This document shows positions 17,660 to 25,927 of a stretch of 47,576 nucleotides of DNA, one piece after another. The stretch covers positions 1 to 47,576 of the forward strand of contig NZ_POTW01000052.1 in assembly GCF_003236295.1 (NCBI RefSeq), written 5' to 3'. The DNA comes from Jiangella anatolica. GTDB taxonomy: Bacteria > Actinomycetota > Actinomycetes > Jiangellales > Jiangellaceae. Below the pieces are notes generated by a model. The model did not search any database. It was not told the DNA's origin and saw only the letters and a program-made list of their open reading frames with translations. The position numbers and the translations under genes were made by a program. Within the stretch, counting starts at the first letter, position 1; every line of letters starts with the position of its first letter.

Positions 17660-19198
17660 TCAGCCGTCGACGGTGACGTCGATGGTGTGCCAGCCGGAGG
17701 CGCCGTCGGGGGCGGGCGGCGCCTGCTCGGACGTCTGCACCTCGCCGTCGGCGGTGGTGGCGCGGACCTGCAGGCGGTGCTCCCCCGGCTGCGCGTCCCA
17801 CTCCCAGACCCATTGCCGCCACGTGTCGGTGGACGGGACGGCGGCCAGCCGGGCGGCGTTCCAGTCGCCCTCGTCGACGCGGACCTCGACGGCCTCGATG
17901 CCGCGGTGCTGCGCCCACGCGATCCCAGCGACGGCGACGGTGCCGGCGCCGACGTGGGCGCGGCTGCTGGGCACGTCGATCCGCGACGCGACCTTGACCG
18001 GCCCCCGCTCGGCCCAGCCGCGCGTCGTCCAGTACGCCTCGAAGTCGTCGAACCGGGACACCTCCAGCTCGACCACCCACTTCGTCGCGCTGACGTAGCC
18101 GTACAGGCCGGGCACGATCATCCGCACCGGGAAGCCGTGGGCCAGCGGGAGCGGCGCGCCGTTCATGCCGACCGCGAGCAGCGCGTCGCGCCCGTCGGTG
18201 AGCACGTCGAGCGGGGTGCCGGCGGTCCAGCCGTCCTGCGAGTGGGACTGGACGGCGTCGGCGTCGGCGTGCGGCCGCGCGAGCGCGAGCACGTCGGCGA
18301 TCGGCACGCCGGTCCACAGCGCGTTGCCGATGAGGTGGCCGCCGACCTCGTTGGAGACGCAGTTCAGCGTCAGCCAGCGGTCCACCAGGCCCATGCCGAC
18401 GAGGTCGTCGTAGCTCAGCTCGACCTCGTTCTCGACCATGCCGCGCACCCGCAGCGTCCAGTCCTCGGCCCGGATCAGCGGCTCGGACAGCGCGGTGTCG
18501 ATGCGGTAGAAGTCCCCGTTCGGCGTGCGCCACGGGTTCGCGCCGTCGACGACGAGGTCGGCGCCGTCGGGCGGGGTGGCCCGGGGCAGGTCGAGGCTGG
18601 TCGCGAGGTCGTCCCGCGACGTCTCGACGCCGGCGCGGCGGGCGCCGAGCAGTTGGCCGAGCCCGGCGCCGGCGACGGCCAGGCCGGCGGTGATCCCGGC
18701 CGCCCGCAGGAACGCCCGCCGTGTGGGCGCGGGCGTCGTGACCGGTGACGGCGCCGGCGCCGCTCGGCCCACCAGCCAGCTCAGCGCGGGCAGCGCGACC
18801 AGCCCGGCCGCGACGGTCGGAATGAGGTCGGCCATGGTCGTGTCGGGCCGGCTGTTGACCGCCAGCCCGGCGACCACCAGCAGGACGGTCGCGGCCAGCA
18901 GGCCGGCGCCCCGGCGGCGGGCGGCGAGCAGGCCGATCAGCGCGCCGAGCACCGTCAGCACCACACCCATGCCGACCAGCAGCGCGGTCTTGTCGTTGGT
19001 GCCGAAGACGTCGATGGCGAAGTCCTTCAGCCAGCCCGGTGTGAGGTCGATGAACTCCTCCCCGACGGCGGACACCGGCGTCTCGGCCCGGCCCAGCGCG
19101 CCGGCCACCACCTCGGCGGCGGCCAGCCCGAGGCCGAGCGCCAGCACGCCGGCCAGGGCCGGCGGCCACCACGCACGGCCGGTATCGGAGTCGCTCAC
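17660..19198 (-). CDS. Membrane-anchored molybdopterin-dependent oxidoreductase (sulfite oxidase family)
   Basis: About 512 residues from GTG 19198. The N-terminal third holds four or so membrane helices (PPALAGVLALGLGLAAAEVV, ALLVGMGVVLTVLGALIGLL, GLLAATVLLVVAGLAV, TVAAGLVALPALSWLV). A twin-arginine-like motif TRRAFLRAAG precedes a further hydrophobic helix, so the catalytic part faces outside. That part has the molybdopterin-binding fold: NPWRTPNGDFYRIDT, the molybdenum-ligating cysteine in LTLNCVSNEVGG, HGFPVRMIVPGLYGY and a C-terminal immunoglobulin-like dimerisation domain. The substrate is unknown; sulfite, sulfoxide and other S/N-oxides are family possibilities, and no cytochrome subunit is adjacent. 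Start: GTG 19234 is an alternative. GTG 19198 has GGGAGG 11 nt upstream, and I prefer it weakly. Confidence 0.88.
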   Translation of the reverse strand: MSDSDTGRAWWPPALAGVLALGLGLAAAEVVAGALGRAETPVSAVGEEFIDLTPGWLKDFAIDVFGTNDKTALLVGMGVVLTVLGALIGLLAARRRGAGLLAATVLLVVAGLAVNSRPDTTMADLIPTVAAGLVALPALSWLVGRAAPAPSPVTTPAPTRRAFLRAAGITAGLAVAGAGLGQLLGARRAGVETSRDDLATSLDLPRATPPDGADLVVDGANPWRTPNGDFYRIDTALSEPLIRAEDWTLRVRGMVENEVELSYDDLVGMGLVDRWLTLNCVSNEVGGHLIGNALWTGVPIADVLALARPHADADAVQSHSQDGWTAGTPLDVLTDGRDALLAVGMNGAPLPLAHGFPVRMIVPGLYGYVSATKWVVELEVSRFDDFEAYWTTRGWAERGPVKVASRIDVPSSRAHVGAGTVAVAGIAWAQHRGIEAVEVRVDEGDWNAARLAAVPSTDTWRQWVWEWDAQPGEHRLQVRATTADGEVQTSEQAPPAPDGASGWHTIDVTVDG

Positions 19199-19266
19199 CC
19201 TCCGATCATCCTCCCGGCCGGCCGTTCCGCCCACCGCCGAGCAAGATCGTCAGCGTTTGTTCAGAA

Positions 19267-19872
19267 TCACAGGGCGGCGAGGTGGCTGGCGATGGCCCGG
19301 AAGGCCCTGCCGCGGTGCGAGATCGCGTCCTTCTCCTCCGGCGTCAGCTCGGCGGTCGTCCGCGTCTCGGCGGCCGGCACGAAGATCGGGTCGTAGCCGA
19401 ACCCGTTGCTCCCCCGCGGCGCCCGCACGACCACGCCGTCGACGCGGCCCTCCGCGGTCCACGCGGTGCCGTCGGGCAGCGCCAGCGCGGCCACGCAGAC
19501 GAACGCCGCCTGCCGGTGCTCGTCCGGGACGCTGGCCAGCTGCGCGAGCACCAGCCGCAGGTTGGCGCCGTCGTCGCCGTGGACGCCGGCCCAGCGGGCG
19601 GAGAACACGCCGGGCATGTGGCCGAGCGCGGCCACCGTCAGCCCGGAGTCGTCGGCCAGCGCCGGCAGCCCGGTCGCGGCCGCGACGGCGTGCGCCTTGA
19701 GCAGCGCGTTCTCCTCGAACGTCAGCCCCGTCTCCTCGACGTCGTCGACACCGGGGAACTCGGTGACGGCGACCAGGTCGACCGGTGTGCCGGCCGCGGC
19801 GAGGATGCGGGCGATCTCCGGGACCTTGTGCGCGTTGCGGGTGGCGAGGACGACCTTGGGCACCGAGCTCAT
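19267..19872 (-). CDS. rdgB: XTP/dITP diphosphatase (RdgB/HAM1 family)
   Basis: 201 residues. The N-terminal [18 protein letters not shown] is the HAM1 nucleotide-binding motif. [16 protein letters not shown] (catalytic acidic residues), [10 protein letters not shown] and [12 protein letters not shown] follow in family order, ending with SHRGRAF. It hydrolyses non-canonical purine triphosphates such as dITP and XTP to monophosphate and pyrophosphate, keeping them out of DNA and RNA. ATG 19872 overlaps the rph stop by 4 nt; the rph-rdgB pairing is widespread in bacteria and supports both calls. Confidence 0.96.
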   Translation of the reverse strand: MSSVPKVVLATRNAHKVPEIARILAAAGTPVDLVAVTEFPGVDDVEETGLTFEENALLKAHAVAAATGLPALADDSGLTVAALGHMPGVFSARWAGVHGDDGANLRLVLAQLASVPDEHRQAAFVCVAALALPDGTAWTAEGRVDGVVVRAPRGSNGFGYDPIFVPAAETRTTAELTPEEKDAISHRGRAFRAIASHLAAL

Positions 19873-20594
19873 CCCACCAGCGCCGCGTTCTGCAGGTCGG
19901 TCAGCTCCTTGCAGCCGGCGCCGGCGAGCGCGAGCAGCGAGTCCAGCTCCTGCCGGTCGAACGGCGCACCCTCGGCCGTGCCCTGCACCTCGATGAACCG
20001 GCCGTCGCCGGTCATGACGACGTTCATGTCCGTCTCGGCGCGCACGTCCTCCTCGTAGCAGAGGTCCAGCAGCGGCACGCCGTCGACGACGCCGACCGAG
20101 ATGGCCGAGACGGAGTCGGTCAGCACCTTCTCCGTCGTCAGCAGCTTCTCCGAGCGCATCCACTCGACGGCGTCGCGCAGTGCGACGTACGCGCCGGTGA
20201 TCGCCGCGGTGCGGGTGCCGCCGTCGGCCTGGAGCACGTCGCAGTCGATGACCAGCGTGTTCTCGCCCAGCGCCTTGGTGTCGATGATGCCGCGCAGCGA
20301 GCGGCCGATGAGCCGGGAGATCTCGTGCGTGCGCCCGCCGATGCGGCCCTTCACCGACTCGCGGTCGCTGCGGGTGTTGGTCGAGCGCGGCAGCATCGCG
20401 TACTCCGCCGTCACCCAGCCCAGGCCCGAGCCCTTGCGCCAGCGCGGCACGCCCTCGGTGACCGACGCGGCGCACAGCACGCGGGTCTTGCCGAACTCGA
20501 CGAGCACCGAGCCCTCGGCGTGGTCGAGCCAGCCCCGGGTGAGCCGGACGGTGCGGAGCTGGTCGGCGCTGCGGCCGTCGATACGGGTGGTCAT
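19869..20594 (-). CDS. rph: Ribonuclease PH
   Basis: 241 residues of the PH-type phosphorolytic 3' exoribonuclease. The start [22 protein letters not shown], the RNA-binding [20 protein letters not shown], the phosphate-binding [17 protein letters not shown] and the acidic [18 protein letters not shown] are typical. It trims tRNA 3' tails using phosphate. ATG 20594 is chosen over an upstream in-frame start 9 nt earlier, because the conserved N-terminus begins here and TAGCTT lies 7 nt upstream (probable leaderless promoter). The 46 nt after the dhaK stop contain that hexamer, so rph-rdgB is probably its own unit. Confidence 0.95.
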   Translation of the reverse strand: MTTRIDGRSADQLRTVRLTRGWLDHAEGSVLVEFGKTRVLCAASVTEGVPRWRKGSGLGWVTAEYAMLPRSTNTRSDRESVKGRIGGRTHEISRLIGRSLRGIIDTKALGENTLVIDCDVLQADGGTRTAAITGAYVALRDAVEWMRSEKLLTTEKVLTDSVSAISVGVVDGVPLLDLCYEEDVRAETDMNVVMTGDGRFIEVQGTAEGAPFDRQELDSLLALAGAGCKELTDLQNAALVG

Positions 20595-20601
20595 GGCGCC
20601 C

Positions 20602-20607
20602 AAGCTA
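20602..20607 (-). promoter_or_regulatory. -10 hexamer TAGCTT upstream of rph
   Basis: Read on the minus strand, TAGCTT is followed by 7 nt (GGGCGCC) and the ATG at 20594. No Shine-Dalgarno is present. This fits a leaderless rph-rdgB transcript separate from the dhaK operon upstream. Confidence 0.4.
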
Positions 20608-20640
20608 TCGGCTCCGCTCCGTCCGGGGACACCGGGCCGC

Positions 20641-21636
20641 TCAGAACGTCCGGATCGCGATCTCGGCCGGCGCCGCGAACAGCGACACCAGCTCGTCGTC
20701 CAGCTTCACCAGCGTGAGCGAGACGCCGGCCATGTCCAGCGACGTGCAGTACTCGCCGACGTAGTTGCGCCCGACGGTGATTCCGCGGTCCGCGAGCTGC
20801 TGGTGCGCCCGTCCGTACAGGATGTACAGCTCGCTGATCGGCGTCCCGCCCAGCCCGTTGATCATCAGTGCGACGTTGTCGCCGCGCTCGTACGGCAGGT
20901 CGGTGACGACGGCCTCCAGCAGCTCGTCGACGATCGCGTTCGCGTCGGCCAGCTTCTCCCGCCGCCGGCCCGGCTCGCCGTGGATGCCGACGCCCATCTC
21001 CATCTCGTCCTCGCCCAGCTCGAACAGCGGCGAGCCCTTCGCCGGCGGCGTGCACGACGTCAGCGCCATGCCCATCGTCCGGGTGACGGAGTTGACCTTG
21101 TCGCCGATCCGCACCAGCTCGTCGAGGTCAGCGCCCTGTTCCGACGCCGCGCCGACCGCCTTGATGACGAAGAAGTTGCCGGCCACGCCGCGCCGCCCGA
21201 CGGTGTACGTCGAGTCCTTCACCGCGACGTCGTCGTCGACGACCACCGTCCTGATCGTGACGCCCTCGGCCTCGGCCAGCTCACGGCCCATGTCGAAGGC
21301 CATCCGGTCGCCGGTGTAGTTGTTGATCAGGTGCAGGACGCCCTTCGGCGTGTTCAGCAACTTGCTGGTCTCGAGCACGTAGTCCATCGGCGGCGCGGAG
21401 AACACGTCGCCCGGACAGGCCGCGTCGAGCATGCCCTTGCCGACGACCATGACGTGCGCCGGCTCGTGGCCGGACCCGGAGCCCTGGACGATCGAGACCT
21501 TGTCGTCGCGTGGCGCGTCGGCGCGCATGATGAGGTTGTAGTCGGGCACGTAACGCAGCGTGTCCGGGTTGGCCAGTGCGATGCCCTGCAGCATCTCCGG
21601 CACGAACCGCTTCGGGTCGTTGACGAACTTCTTCAC
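20641..21636 (-). CDS. dhaK: Dihydroxyacetone kinase-type kinase, subunit DhaK
   Basis: 331 residues. The substrate site carries [10 protein letters not shown] (His57) and the covalent-hemiaminal histidine His219 in GVGIHGEPG, equivalent to the essential histidine of DhaK. The N-terminus [15 protein letters not shown] and NYTGDRMAF are also family hallmarks. DhaK holds dihydroxyacetone (or a related ketose) while DhaL provides the phosphoryl group. The GTG at 21636 has AGGAGG upstream and overlaps the dhaL stop by 4 nt. No DhaM phosphotransferase gene is nearby, so phosphate must come from ATP bound to DhaL or from a distant gene. DhaK relatives acting on tetruloses exist, so the substrate is not certain. 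Confidence 0.93.
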   Translation of the reverse strand: MKKFVNDPKRFVPEMLQGIALANPDTLRYVPDYNLIMRADAPRDDKVSIVQGSGSGHEPAHVMVVGKGMLDAACPGDVFSAPPMDYVLETSKLLNTPKGVLHLINNYTGDRMAFDMGRELAEAEGVTIRTVVVDDDVAVKDSTYTVGRRGVAGNFFVIKAVGAASEQGADLDELVRIGDKVNSVTRTMGMALTSCTPPAKGSPLFELGEDEMEMGVGIHGEPGRRREKLADANAIVDELLEAVVTDLPYERGDNVALMINGLGGTPISELYILYGRAHQQLADRGITVGRNYVGEYCTSLDMAGVSLTLVKLDDELVSLFAAPAEIAIRTF

Positions 21637-22301
21637 GGCGCCTCCTCGGAACTGGTGTGCGGGGTGGCGTGGTCCGCCCATCCCCCGGCGACTCGTTCGG
21701 CCATGACGGCGACGGCGACGGCGCCCGCGTCGAGCGTGCCGATGCTGCGTTCCCCCGTGTACGCAGCTCGGCCGCGCTTCGCGATCAGCTCGCGGGTGGC
21801 CTCGGCCCGCTCGCGTGCCGTCATCGCGGCCGCGTCCAGCGCCCGTTGCCCGTCCGCGCCGGCGGCGAGCTCGGCCGCCAGCCGGTCCACGGCGGGGACC
21901 AGCGCGTCGAGCAGCGTCTTGTCTCCGACGTCGGACTGGCCGCGGGCCTTGATCCCCTCGATCGCCGCGCGCAGCATCGCGACGGCGTCGTCGGCGGTGA
22001 CGGCGGTCCGGTCGCCGGCGACGGACCCGGCGCGCAGGAATGCCGTCCCCCAGATCGGGCCGGACGTACCGCCGATCCGCCCGGTGATGGTCAGCGCGAT
22101 CTTCTTCAGGAACGTGCCGACGTCGGAGCGGTCGATGTCGTCCCAGCCGGCCAGCACGATCTCGAAGCCGCGCGCCATCGAGTAGCCGAAGTCGCCGTCG
22201 CCGACGACCGCGTCGAGGTCGCCGAAGTACGTCTCGTTGTCGACGGCGGTCCGGGCGATCGTGTGGACGACGTACTCGACGGCAGCGAAGCTCTCGTCCA
22301 T
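21633..22301 (-). CDS. dhaL: Dihydroxyacetone kinase-type kinase, subunit DhaL
   Basis: 222 residues. The magnesium-nucleotide aspartates are Asp30, Asp35 and Asp37 in DLDAVVGDGDFG, at the same spacing as in well-studied DhaL. GGTSGPIWGTAFLRAG, VGDKTLLDALVPAVD and GRAAYTGERSIGTLDAGA (often written GRASYLGERSxGxxDPGA) complete the family pattern. It binds the nucleotide and passes phosphate to the substrate on DhaK. ATG 22301 follows the HAD gene stop at 22302 directly, so the operon is tightly packed. Residue Ala replaces the more usual Pro/Ser in places, but nothing essential is missing. Confidence 0.93.
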   Translation of the reverse strand: MDESFAAVEYVVHTIARTAVDNETYFGDLDAVVGDGDFGYSMARGFEIVLAGWDDIDRSDVGTFLKKIALTITGRIGGTSGPIWGTAFLRAGSVAGDRTAVTADDAVAMLRAAIEGIKARGQSDVGDKTLLDALVPAVDRLAAELAAGADGQRALDAAAMTARERAEATRELIAKRGRAAYTGERSIGTLDAGAVAVAVMAERVAGGWADHATPHTSSEEAP

Positions 22302-23087
22302 CTAGGCCTCCTTCAGCAGCGCGGCGACGTCGTCGAGCGTGATCCAGCCGCCCGGCCGCGCCGCGGAGCGGTTGGCGAGCACGGTGGTGCGCTCGCCGTC
22401 CGGGTCGCCGAGGCTGCTGACCACCAACGCCGCCTCGGCGAAGTCCTCGTGCTCGGTGTAGCCGTTGACGGTGACCAGGCAGGTCACCCCGGCGCCGGCG
22501 GCCGCGAGCAGCCCGTTGCGGCTGTCCTCCACGACGACGACGGCGTCCGGGGCGGCGTCGAGCCGCTCCAGCGCGAGCCGGTAGATGTCCGGCGCCGGCT
22601 TCTTGGCCGGGACGATGTCACCGGCCAGGACGGTGAAGTCGCGCGCCCGTCCGGCGCCCACCACGTGCTCGAGCACGGCCCACACGGACGGCTCCGCGGA
22701 GGTCGAGGCGACGGCGAGCGCCCAGCCCGCCCGGTGCGCCTCGTCGACGAGCCGGGCGACGCCGGGGCGGCCGGGCAACCGGCCGCCGGCCACCATCGCC
22801 GTGTAGAGCTCGGTCTTGCGCCGGTGCCAGCGTGCCAGGACCTCCCGCTGCCCGGCGGCGTCGGTCGGCAGCCCGTTGGCGGCGACGAACTCCTGCGTCA
22901 GCAGGCTGGCCATCCGCTCCTTGCCGCCACCGATCAGCAGCTTCACGGCGTACTCGTCCTCGCTCCACCGCACTGGCAGCCCGAATTCGGCGAACGTCTG
23001 GTTGAACGCGGGCAGGTGGCCGTCGCGCTCGGTGTCGGCGAGCACCCCGTCGCAGTCGAAGACCAGCGCCGGCACGCCCGTCACCAC
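22302..23087 (-). CDS. HAD-superfamily phosphatase/phosphoglucomutase-like hydrolase
   Basis: 261 residues. The nucleophile motif is VFDCDGVLADTERDGHLPAF, close to the CbbY group of HAD hydrolases. Motif II is AVASTSAE, the motif III lysine is in PAKKPAPDIY and motif IV is VVVEDSRNGLLAAAGAG. A cap with GGGKERM and LPTDA sits between. It should remove phosphate from a sugar or sugar-acid phosphate. Lying between an aldolase and DhaKL, it may act on the aldolase product or on an off-pathway phosphate such as xylulose- or ribulose-bisphosphate, as CbbY does. Start is GTG 23087 or GTG 23084; both overlap the aldolase stop. Confidence 0.85.
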   Translation of the reverse strand: MVTGVPALVFDCDGVLADTERDGHLPAFNQTFAEFGLPVRWSEDEYAVKLLIGGGKERMASLLTQEFVAANGLPTDAAGQREVLARWHRRKTELYTAMVAGGRLPGRPGVARLVDEAHRAGWALAVASTSAEPSVWAVLEHVVGAGRARDFTVLAGDIVPAKKPAPDIYRLALERLDAAPDAVVVVEDSRNGLLAAAGAGVTCLVTVNGYTEHEDFAEAALVVSSLGDPDGERTTVLANRSAARPGGWITLDDVAALLKEA

Positions 23088-23941
23088 GCCTTCCCGGCGC
23101 TGCCGAACGTCCTCATGAACCCGGCCGCGAGGCGTATCACGTCGGCGCGGACGGCCTGGAAGAGCGATGGCGGGTCCCAGCTGTCGCGCGCATCGGCGGC
23201 GGTGAGGAACTCCAGGTTGGACCGCATGAACGTCACCTTCAGCGCGGTCGAGATGTTGACCTTCGCGCAGCCGCGGGCGATGAGGTCGGCGAACTGGGCG
23301 TCGGTCATGCCGGTGCCCCCGTGAAGGGCGATCGGGATCGGCTCGGCCGCGACGATGTCACTGACTCGCTGCGCGTCCAGCTTCGGCTCGGCCTTGTACC
23401 GGCCGTGCGCATTGCCGATGGCCGGCGCGAACACGTCGACACCGGTCGTGCGGATGAACGTCAGCGCCGTCTCCAACGACTGCCGCTCCGACTCCTCGTC
23501 CGACCCGACGCCGTCCTCGACGCCCGTGATCGACTCGATCTCGCCCTCGACGTGCGCGCCCAGCGCGTGCGCCTCCTTCACGACCTCGACGGTCTGCCGC
23601 TGGTTCTCCTCGACCGGCAGGCTGGACGCGTCGAAGAGGACGCTGTTCCAGCCCTTGCGCAGGCAGTCGGTGATGACCTCGCGCTCCGGGCAGTGGTCCA
23701 GGTGCAGCGCGACCGGCACCTCGATGCCCGCCGTCAGCTCCCGCCACATCGCGTAGAGCAGGTCCAGCCCGATCGATCGCACCGTCTTCACCGACGTCTG
23801 GACGATCACCGGCGCGCGCACCTCGACGGCGGCCGCGAGCACGGCCTCCAGGCTGAGGTCGTTGACGATGTTGATGGCCGCGACGCCGTAGCGCTCGGCG
23901 AAGGCCCGGTCCAGGATCTCCCGCGTCGGCACGACCGGCAC
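23081..23941 (-). CDS. Class II (zinc) ketose-bisphosphate aldolase family protein
   Basis: 286 residues, the length of the FbaA/GatY/KbaY group. Zinc and phosphate motifs are LHLDHCPE (with the catalytic aspartate), GAHVEGEIESITG, IGNAHGRYK and ALHGGTGM, plus KVNISTALK near the C-terminus. It cleaves or forms a carbon-carbon bond with dihydroxyacetone phosphate as one partner. This fits the dihydroxyacetone-kinase genes that follow, because kinase and aldolase share DHAP. The preferred substrate (fructose-, tagatose-, sedoheptulose- or another 1-phosphate) cannot be told. GTG 23941 is preferred because GGAAGGGGG lies just upstream; GTG 23932 is an alternative. It is the first gene of the operon, which follows a strong hairpin. 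Confidence 0.88.
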   Translation of the reverse strand: MPVVPTREILDRAFAERYGVAAINIVNDLSLEAVLAAAVEVRAPVIVQTSVKTVRSIGLDLLYAMWRELTAGIEVPVALHLDHCPEREVITDCLRKGWNSVLFDASSLPVEENQRQTVEVVKEAHALGAHVEGEIESITGVEDGVGSDEESERQSLETALTFIRTTGVDVFAPAIGNAHGRYKAEPKLDAQRVSDIVAAEPIPIALHGGTGMTDAQFADLIARGCAKVNISTALKVTFMRSNLEFLTAADARDSWDPPSLFQAVRADVIRLAAGFMRTFGSAGKAW

Positions 23942-23993
23942 CGGCCCACCCCCTTCCGTCGCCTCGACGCTACGGCGCGGCCGGCGGCGTGCG

Positions 23994-24040
23994 CCTCGGG
24001 GAAGCCCCCCGTCTGTGTGCGGGGTTTCCCTACCTCGAGG
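23994..24040 (-). terminator. Hairpin at the end of the GAF kinase-regulator gene
   Basis: GGGAAGCCCC (23999-24008) pairs with GGGGTTTCCC (24021-24030) with one G-U, inside an outer CCTCG/CGAGG pair. The structure starts within the stop region of the gene at 24030 and precedes the aldolase gene. It has no U-tract, as is common for actinobacterial terminators. Confidence 0.55.
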
Positions 24041-25802
24041 CGCGGGCGGCGACCTCGGTGCGGCTGCTGGCGCCGGTCTTGCGCAGGACCGCGCCGACGT
24101 GCTTCTCGACGGTCTTGACCGAGATGCCCAGCCGCTCGGCGATCTGCTTGTCGCGCAGGCCGCGTTCGAGCAGGCCACGGACCTCACGCTCGCGGCCGGT
24201 GAGCGCGGCGACGTCCATCCTGGGGGCGGCCGGGCGGGGCAGCGCGTCGCGGACGCTGGCCGACAGCGTGATGCCGCCGTGCGCGGCCGCGAGCACCGCG
24301 CGGGCCAGCTCGGGGCCGTCGGCGTCGGGGCCGACGCAGCCGCGGGCGCCGACCCGCAGCGCCTGCCCGACCAGCGGGTCGCCGGAGCGGGCGCCGTGCA
24401 GGACGATGGCCGCGCCGGGGTCCTCGGCGACCAGTTGCCGGGTGCACTCGACGCCGTCGTGGCCGCCCAGGTAGGCGTCGACCAGCACGACGTCCGGGCG
24501 GAGCAGCCGGTACGCGTCGAGCAGCGCAGTCGCGCTGTCGATCTCGGCGACCACCTGAACCCCCGGTTCGGCGGCCGCGAGCAGCCGGGCCAGTCCGGCC
24601 CGTGCCACCGGCTGGTCGTCGACGACGAGCAGGCGCAGCCGGCTGCTCGCCGGGTCGCCGGCCTCAGCCCGCTGGTAGGGCAGGCTCGCGCGGATCTGCG
24701 TCCCCCACCCGGGCGTCGACTCGACCTCGACGCCGCCGCCGTAGGTCCGAGCCCGGGCGACGATGCCCCGCAGGCCGAACCCGTTGTCCAGGTCGCTGCC
24801 GCGGTCGAAGCCGCTGCCGTCGTCCTGCACCATCAGCACCAGCTCGTCCGGCCCGTAGACGACACCCACGCGGGCCGACGAGGCGGCCGCGTGCTGGACG
24901 ATGTTCGTCAACGCCTCCTGGACGATGCGGAACGCCTGGTGCGCCAGGTCCGGAGTCAGCGGTGCCGGCCGGCCCGCGACGACCAGCCGGGCGTCGAGGT
25001 TGCCGGTGGCCCGGGCCCACGCGATCTCGACGCCGATCGCCTCCTCCAGCGAGTGGCCCTCCAGCAGCGACGGCGCCAACCCCAGCACCGTCCGCCGCGA
25101 CTCGGCCAGCGCGCCCCGGGCCGCCTCGCGCGCGGCCGCCAGCTGCGTGCCGTCCGTCCCAGCTCCCTCCAGGTGGACGAGGACGGCGGCCAGCCCCTGC
25201 GCGACGCTGTCGTGCACCTCCCTGACCAGGCGTTCCCGCTCGGCGGCGGTGGCCTCGGCGCGGGCGCGCTCGGCCAGCTGCTCGTGCATGCGCGCGTTGA
25301 CGATCGCGATCGCGGCATGCTTGGCGAACAGCTCCAGCAACCGCGCGTCATCGTCGGTGAAGGTGCGCCCGGGGTCGCGGCTGAACACGATGCAGGCGCC
25401 GATGACGCTCCCGCGCCAGGCGATCGGCACCCCGATCACGCCGTGCAGCGTGGCCCGGTCGGCCGGCGAGACATGCCCGCCGGGAACGTCGGCGTACTCC
25501 TCGAACATCAGCGGCGCACGAGCGGCCACGACCGCGCCGGTCATACCCTCGGACAGTGGGAAGCTGCGGCCGGACTGGCAGGCGATGCCGAAGTCGGCCT
25601 CCTTCCGGTAGACCCCCACTGTCTCGTCGACGCTGCAGATCGACCCGGCGTCGGCGCCGAGCAACTCGACGGAGCGGCGCAGGATGCGATCCAGCAGCGG
25701 CCGCAGTGTGAACTTGCCGGCCAGATCCTCGACCACCGACGCCAGCGCGTCGGCGCGCGCCTCGGCCGTGCTGCGGTCGCTGTCGTGCCGGCGTCGGCCC
25801 AC
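24030..25802 (-). CDS. One-piece two-component protein: GAF sensor histidine kinase fused to a LuxR-type response regulator
   Basis: About 590 residues in a single frame. GAF domain (about 20-175, ending SRDPGRTFTDDDARLLELFAKHAA), a coiled linker, HisKA_3 dimerisation helix with His197 in REVHDSVAQGL, HATPase_c (N-box QEALTNIVQHA, G-boxes DDGSGF and GFGLRGI), receiver domain (acid pocket VVDDQPVARAGL, phospho-acceptor Asp442 in VVLVDAYLGG) and a C-terminal LuxR HTH (LTGREREVRGLLERGLRDKQIAERL). NarL-like kinase and regulator are normally separate proteins. The receiver lacks the usual Thr after strand 4 (VLHGARS) and the Lys after strand 5 (GCVGPDA), so phospho-switching may be altered. GTG 25802 has GGAGG 4 nt upstream; ATG 25841 is the main alternative. 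It is divergent from the sortase gene and upstream of the aldolase/DhaKL operon, a possible target. Confidence 0.87.
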   Translation of the reverse strand: MGRRRHDSDRSTAEARADALASVVEDLAGKFTLRPLLDRILRRSVELLGADAGSICSVDETVGVYRKEADFGIACQSGRSFPLSEGMTGAVVAARAPLMFEEYADVPGGHVSPADRATLHGVIGVPIAWRGSVIGACIVFSRDPGRTFTDDDARLLELFAKHAAIAIVNARMHEQLAERARAEATAAERERLVREVHDSVAQGLAAVLVHLEGAGTDGTQLAAAREAARGALAESRRTVLGLAPSLLEGHSLEEAIGVEIAWARATGNLDARLVVAGRPAPLTPDLAHQAFRIVQEALTNIVQHAAASSARVGVVYGPDELVLMVQDDGSGFDRGSDLDNGFGLRGIVARARTYGGGVEVESTPGWGTQIRASLPYQRAEAGDPASSRLRLLVVDDQPVARAGLARLLAAAEPGVQVVAEIDSATALLDAYRLLRPDVVLVDAYLGGHDGVECTRQLVAEDPGAAIVLHGARSGDPLVGQALRVGARGCVGPDADGPELARAVLAAAHGGITLSASVRDALPRPAAPRMDVAALTGREREVRGLLERGLRDKQIAERLGISVKTVEKHVGAVLRKTGASSRTEVAARASR

Positions 25803-25914
25803 GGCCCCTCCACGGCGGTGTGGGAAGGTCTCGCTTGGCATCGTACTCGCGGCGCCCGCCGCGGCCGCCGCGGTGACCAACCCGAATCGCGTGCGTACCG
25901 GCGGTGTGACGGGC

Positions 25915-25920
25915 TACCTT
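25915..25920 (+). promoter_or_regulatory. -10 hexamer TACCTT upstream of the sortase gene
   Basis: TACCTT ends 7 nt before the GTG at 25928, again without a usable Shine-Dalgarno, pointing to a leaderless message. Confidence 0.3.
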
Positions 25921-25927
25921 CGGGGAC

